A stretch of DNA of 26,003 nt, taken from NCBI GenBank assembly GCA_002254595.1, contig NJEH01000017.1:1-26003 (forward strand), written 5' to 3'. Made by a program: the position numbers and the translations under genes. Shown here piece by piece: positions 23,628 through 26,003 of this stretch. The notes beneath the pieces are model-generated. The model was not told where the DNA came from. It saw nothing but the letters and a program-made list of their open reading frames with translations, and made no database searches. This DNA is from Thermofilum sp. ex4484_15 (GTDB lineage: Archaea > Thermoproteota > Thermoprotei > Thermofilales > EX4484-15). The number at the start of each line of letters is the position of its first letter. Position 1 is the stretch's first letter.

Positions 23628-23637
23628 AAATTTATAT
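23628..23637 (+). promoter_or_regulatory. TATA box for the small-protein operon
   Basis: AAATTTATAT (plus strand) is centred about 27 bases before the ATG at 23660, so the transcript would begin at or beside that ATG and the first small gene would be leaderless. It overlaps the left edge of the inverted repeat at 23634-23661. Confidence 0.6.
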
Positions 23638-23661
23638 TTATGTGCAAAAGCACATAAATAT
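23634..23661. promoter_or_regulatory. Perfect 12-bp inverted repeat, likely operator of the small-protein operon
   Basis: Left arm ATATTTATGTGC (23634-23645) and right arm GCACATAAATAT (23650-23661) are exact reverse complements separated by AAAA. The element spans from the end of the TATA box to the inferred transcript start and ATG, where a bound dimeric repressor would block polymerase. If it were transcribed it would instead be a hairpin, but most of it lies before the predicted start. The regulator is not in the window, or is not recognisable. Confidence 0.6.
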
Positions 23662-23860
23662 GGTGGGACATATGGCGTGGGTAGGGCCTTGGCCTGGTAG
23701 GGGCCCCTTCAGTTACCTACCTCCGTGGCAGAGGCCAGGTTGGCTCTTCGGTAGGGGTGCTTGCAGATGGTTACTAGGCCGGTGGCTTTGGCCCTACCCC
23801 TACTTAGCTCCCTTAACTTATTGGAGACCCTATCCCTTCTGGTACTGGGCTTGGTGGTAG
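23660..23860 (+). CDS. Tiny Trp/Pro/Tyr/Gly-rich protein, DUF5320-like
   Basis: A 66-residue protein (from the ATG at 23660) of extreme make-up, with 12 Trp, many Pro, Tyr and Gly, and only one Cys. The N-terminal GPWPGRGPFSYLPPWQRPGW followed by LFGRGACRW resembles the short Gly/Arg/Pro/Trp-rich proteins grouped as DUF5320 in archaea and anaerobic bacteria, whose function is unknown. The C-terminal end is almost all aromatic (YWRPYPFWYWAWW). A GTG at 23642 would add six residues but lies inside the inverted repeat and before the predicted transcript start, so the ATG is preferred; the mRNA is then leaderless. The next gene begins 4 bases after the stop. The family link is from memory of the pattern and is moderate. 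Confidence 0.65.
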   Translation: MVGHMAWVGPWPGRGPFSYLPPWQRPGWLFGRGACRWLLGRWLWPYPYLAPLTYWRPYPFWYWAWW

Positions 23861-23864
23861 AGCT

Positions 23865-24047
23865 ATGTGGTGGTATTACCCCTACTACCCTCCCCTCTTC
23901 GACGCTTATCATTTCTACTTAGCTTTTTACTCCTGGACTTACCTTTGGTTCTACTACGTGCTCATGGCTTATTATATGGAGATGTTTAGGGCTACATTAG
24001 ACCTTTGGAGGAAATACCTGGAATCGTTAGTTAAGGGCGGATCTTAA
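23865..24047 (+). CDS. Tiny aromatic-rich protein, unknown function
   Basis: A 60-residue protein in which roughly a third of residues are Tyr, Trp or Phe (12 Tyr, 5 Trp, 5 Phe), concentrated in residues 2-42 (for example MWWYYPYYPPLFDAYHF). The C-terminal third is an ordinary amphipathic helix (MFRATLDLWRKYLESLVKGG). The aromatic part could lie in or on the membrane or pack against an aromatic-rich partner such as the product of the preceding gene, 4 bases upstream. I know of no named family. The tight spacing, same strand and shared composition argue that it is a real gene and not a chance frame. Confidence 0.6.
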   Translation: MWWYYPYYPPLFDAYHFYLAFYSWTYLWFYYVLMAYYMEMFRATLDLWRKYLESLVKGGS

Positions 24048-24136
24048 AATCTAACAGTCTTAACTATCTTCAAAAATAAGGAAAACTTACGCAATATTTA
24101 AAAAATGGGTAAATCATTTTAAACGGGTAAAATTCC

Positions 24137-24328
24137 ATGGGGCAGGGGAAAATTAGACGACCGCTCGGGCCTCTTAAGAAGTTCTTATGCAGAGCTTGTG
24201 GACGGATTATAGAAGTCCCTTACGGCGTACCTAAACCTATGACGTGCCCTTACTGTGGAGCGCCTGGTTTTATGATACATAGGTTAAACGCCGGAGGTAG
24301 GGGAGGACCACCGTGGGCTAAGGGCTAA
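24137..24328 (+). CDS. Small zinc-ribbon protein
   Basis: A 63-residue protein with one four-cysteine zinc ribbon: CRACG (residues 18-22) and CPYCG (37-41), about 16 residues apart with the turn IIEVPYGVPKPMT between. The tail is Gly/Arg/Pro-rich (NAGGRGGPPWAKG), echoing the composition of the small protein at 23660. Such ribbons bind a structural metal and often mediate protein contacts. ATG start at 24137; CAATATTTAAAAAA at about 24092-24105 may be a TATA box of its own, so it may be transcribed from the upstream operator, independently, or both. Its stop TAA (24326-24328) overlaps the stop of the convergent nucleoside hydrolase. Confidence 0.75.
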   Translation: MGQGKIRRPLGPLKKFLCRACGRIIEVPYGVPKPMTCPYCGAPGFMIHRLNAGGRGGPPWAKG

Positions 24329-25179
24329 TTTATTACCTCCAATAACCTTCTTCTCAATAACTCGGGATTAGCCTTAACGGCGTAGTTAACATTGGGCTTC
24401 CCCCTAGTTCTTACTAGTCTTCCGCTATTATCGACTTCTACTTTCATGGGCTTAAATTCTACTATTCCTTCTTCTACTATAGAGGCGGCCGCTAAGGGAT
24501 CGTGCATTACGGGTATTTTACCCGTTCTTTTACGCCAAAGGTAAGTCATCGTATAAAGGATCTTCGCGAGGGGAGACCTTTTAGTTTTAAGAACTTCTAT
24601 ATCCGAATCCGTTAGAGTACATTCGAGAGTTACGTCAAGCCCTATTACAAACTTAGGTACTTCGGTAGAAAGCACTACTTTAACAGCTTTCGGATCGCAA
24701 CTAGCGTTATATTCCGGATCTCTCCTCCCTTTAATTAAGTGACCGCACATCATAACGTGTTTAGAGAGAAGTCTGAATTCCTCCGGATACTCTATGGCGA
24801 ATCTCGCTGCATTAGTTAAAGGACCTATGGTTAAAAGTACTAGCCCAGGGTATCTCTTCGATACCTCAGCCATGAATTTAACCCCTCCGATTTTACACTC
24901 CTTAAGCTCGTAATCCTCGGAATCCAAAACGTCAGCGTAAAGGGGACTTCTTAAAGGAACTCGTCCGTCGAGTCCTCCTCTACATCCAGCAACTACTTCT
25001 ACATCCCTACCGGCCTTCTTTACGAGTAACTTCGCTAATGCTGTTCTAATTTCTACATCCCCCCAAACCGTAGTTACACCGACTAGTTCTACTTTAGGAT
25101 GACATAGGCAGAAAGCTAAAGCCCACGCATCATCTATATCATCTCCTATGTCAGTATCTAGGAGTACCCTTACGGTCAT
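24325..25179 (-). CDS. Inosine-uridine type nucleoside hydrolase
   Basis: Cleaves the N-glycosidic bond of ribonucleosides to give base and ribose for salvage; cytoplasmic. The calcium-binding N-terminus is intact: LLDTDIGDDIDDAWAL (residues 6-21) is a frequent variant of the DTDxGxDD motif. GVTTVWGDV, LTIGPLTNAARF, MMCGH, EYNASCDPKAV and the C-terminal MHDPLAAA with its metal-binding Asp follow in family order. The protein is about 284 residues, slightly short but complete. The ATG at 25177-25179 is preferred over the TTG at 25189-25191, because TTAATATATCA (25211-25221) puts the transcript start near 25190. Single gene, divergent from the phosphatase at 25323. Which nucleoside it prefers cannot be read from the sequence. 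Confidence 0.9.
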   Translation of the reverse strand: MTVRVLLDTDIGDDIDDAWALAFCLCHPKVELVGVTTVWGDVEIRTALAKLLVKKAGRDVEVVAGCRGGLDGRVPLRSPLYADVLDSEDYELKECKIGGVKFMAEVSKRYPGLVLLTIGPLTNAARFAIEYPEEFRLLSKHVMMCGHLIKGRRDPEYNASCDPKAVKVVLSTEVPKFVIGLDVTLECTLTDSDIEVLKTKRSPLAKILYTMTYLWRKRTGKIPVMHDPLAAASIVEEGIVEFKPMKVEVDNSGRLVRTRGKPNVNYAVKANPELLRRRLLEVIN

Positions 25180-25210
25180 AACGTTACCCAACTAAATTAG
25201 ATAATTAAGA

Positions 25211-25221
25211 TGATATATTAA
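25211..25221 (-). promoter_or_regulatory. TATA box for the nucleoside hydrolase gene
   Basis: Minus strand TTAATATATCA, about 36 bases before the ATG at 25179, gives a leader of roughly 11 bases. Confidence 0.5.
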
Positions 25222-25291
25222 GGGAGCGATAGTAGCATACAATGGCGTAGGGATATCGTTTGGCGATGATACTACTTAAGGGTTCCGGAAG

Positions 25292-25300
25292 TTATTTTAA
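25292..25300 (+). promoter_or_regulatory. TATA box for the phosphatase gene
   Basis: TTATTTTAA is centred about 27 bases before the GTG at 25323, and no ribosome site precedes the GTG, so the gene is probably leaderless. Confidence 0.45.
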
Positions 25301-25322
25301 GGGAAATTCATTGTTTTAGAAC

Positions 25323-25814
25323 GTGAAATTACTAGTGGTCTTCGATCTAGACCTAACCTTATGGGATTGCGAAGATATAAGTTCAACCGTCCCCCCTTAT
25401 CTAAGGATAAGTAAGGATATTATAGCGGATTCCAATGGAAGACTAATAATGTTAAGGGAAGGCGTTAGGGAGCTATTAACGTGGTTAAAGGGACTAGGGG
25501 CTACCCTAGCTGTAGTTAGTTGGAACGTAAAGTGGAAGGCCTTAGAGGCCCTAAAGGGGTTAGGCGTTAAGGATTACTTCGATTACATCATCGTGGAACC
25601 GCATCCCCGTAAGGACATTATGTTTATGAAGTTACTCTCCGCCGTTGGGAAGGTAGATAGAGCTTATTTCATAGATGATAACCGTACTATGGTAGAGCTA
25701 GTTAAGAGGGCTTACCCATGGGTGAGGACTTTAACGTACCTAAATGAGGTAAGGACTATGAGGGAAATAAAGGAGGTCTTAAGGAGGGAGCTAAAAGTTA
25801 AGGAGGGATTATAG
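25323..25814 (+). CDS. HAD-superfamily phosphatase, magnesium-dependent phosphatase-1 (MDP-1) type
   Basis: A 163-residue haloacid-dehalogenase fold enzyme, the normal MDP-1 size. Motif I is FDLDLTLWD, with nucleophile Asp8 and Asp10; the Trp after TL is characteristic of MDP-1. Motif II is VVSWN (Ser66), motif III Lys97 in HPRKDIMF, and motif IV FIDDN (Asp118, Asp119). The cap is absent, as in the rest of the subgroup, which acts on small phosphorylated molecules or protein-bound sugar phosphates. GTG start, likely leaderless. It is not clearly linked to the neighbouring nucleoside hydrolase except by the shared promoter region. Confidence 0.88.
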   Translation: MKLLVVFDLDLTLWDCEDISSTVPPYLRISKDIIADSNGRLIMLREGVRELLTWLKGLGATLAVVSWNVKWKALEALKGLGVKDYFDYIIVEPHPRKDIMFMKLLSAVGKVDRAYFIDDNRTMVELVKRAYPWVRTLTYLNEVRTMREIKEVLRRELKVKEGL

Positions 25815-25844
25815 CTAAGGAGATTTTTAGCTCTCTAGATAAGG

Positions 25845-25860
25845 CCTAGTAAACACTAGG
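25845..25860. terminator. Short inverted repeat between convergent genes
   Basis: CCTAGT and ACTAGG are exact reverse complements around AAAC, in the 48-base gap between the phosphatase stop and the end of the minus-strand gene at the right edge. ATTTTTAG lies just before it on the plus strand. It may help to end transcription from one or both sides; the stem is only six pairs. Confidence 0.3.
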
Positions 25861-25862
25861 TA

Positions 25863-26003
25863 TTAGAAAAGTACGATACTTCTCCTTAAAGCTTCTAAAT
25901 TTACTTCCCCCTCCAGCTTAAGCCTAAGGTAACAAGCTTTAGCGTTATAATAAGGCGCTCCTTTCCTCGAAAATACGGTAATTACCCTACCTTTATGGTT
26001 AAG
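25863..26003 (-). CDS. 3' end of an unidentified gene cut by the window edge
   Basis: The minus strand is open from the window edge to a TAA at 25863-25865, 46 codons. The visible C-terminus contains VITVFSRKGAPYYNAKACYL, then LKLEGEVNLEALRRSIVLF, with codon use like the neighbours. No start is visible and the part seen is too short to name a family. Confidence 0.5.
   Translation of the reverse strand, partial: LNHKGRVITVFSRKGAPYYNAKACYLRLKLEGEVNLEALRRSIVLF

Noticed and set aside
1..26003. tRNA, rRNA, CRISPR or insertion sequence
   Set aside because: I looked through the intergenic gaps for tRNA arm motifs, regular repeats and terminal inverted repeats with a transposase and found none.

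Overview
The window reads as archaeal chromosome, probably from a thermophilic member of the Thermoproteota or a close relative. The evidence is TATA-box promoters about 25 bases before inferred transcript starts, several leaderless genes beside others with GGAGGTG-like ribosome sites, very frequent TTG start codons, AGG as the usual arginine codon, and archaeal gene types (short core-type MetE proteins, a MetV-MetF fusion, MDP-1 phosphatase). No tRNA, rRNA, CRISPR array, transposase or integrase was seen. The phylum call is inference; that it is an archaeon is much firmer.

Layout. Positions 1-5923 (minus strand) hold a complete dipeptide/oligopeptide ABC importer, transcribed as binding protein, two permeases, two ATPases; the second ATPase runs off the left edge. 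The binding protein appears to be circularly permuted: the usual C-terminal part of the family sits directly behind the signal peptide, and the chain ends where that part would normally begin. Positions 6017-8550 (plus) hold an unrecognised protein, a family 2 glycosyltransferase and a dehydrogenase-like protein that has lost its catalytic residues. Positions 8560-13400 (minus) hold a flippase, a flavin reductase, a wecC-type nucleotide-sugar dehydrogenase missing its first part, a second glycosyltransferase and a thymidylate-kinase-like protein. With the epimerase-like gene at 14152-15081 these look like a surface-glycan region in which several enzymes are broken or altered. A small membrane coiled-coil protein (13553) and a B12-binding radical SAM protein (15212) lie in the same stretch.

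Positions 16582-17401 (minus) are the ruins of a second, conventionally ordered binding-protein gene. Positions 17559-20612 (minus) form a methionine methyl-transfer operon: a MetV-MetF fusion, a MetE-like protein without zinc ligands, and a MetE-like protein with them. Positions 20679-23525 (minus) pair a MoxR ATPase fused to a von Willebrand A domain with a secreted two-repeat protein.

Positions 23660-24328 (plus) hold three tiny genes: two proteins made largely of Trp, Tyr, Phe and Pro, and a zinc ribbon. They start just behind a perfect 12-bp inverted repeat that overlaps the TATA box. The window closes with a nucleoside hydrolase, an MDP-1 type phosphatase and the 3' end of an unidentified gene. 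The best candidates for something undescribed are the permuted binding protein, the aromatic mini-protein operon with its palindromic site, and the MoxR-VWA fusion with its secreted partner.
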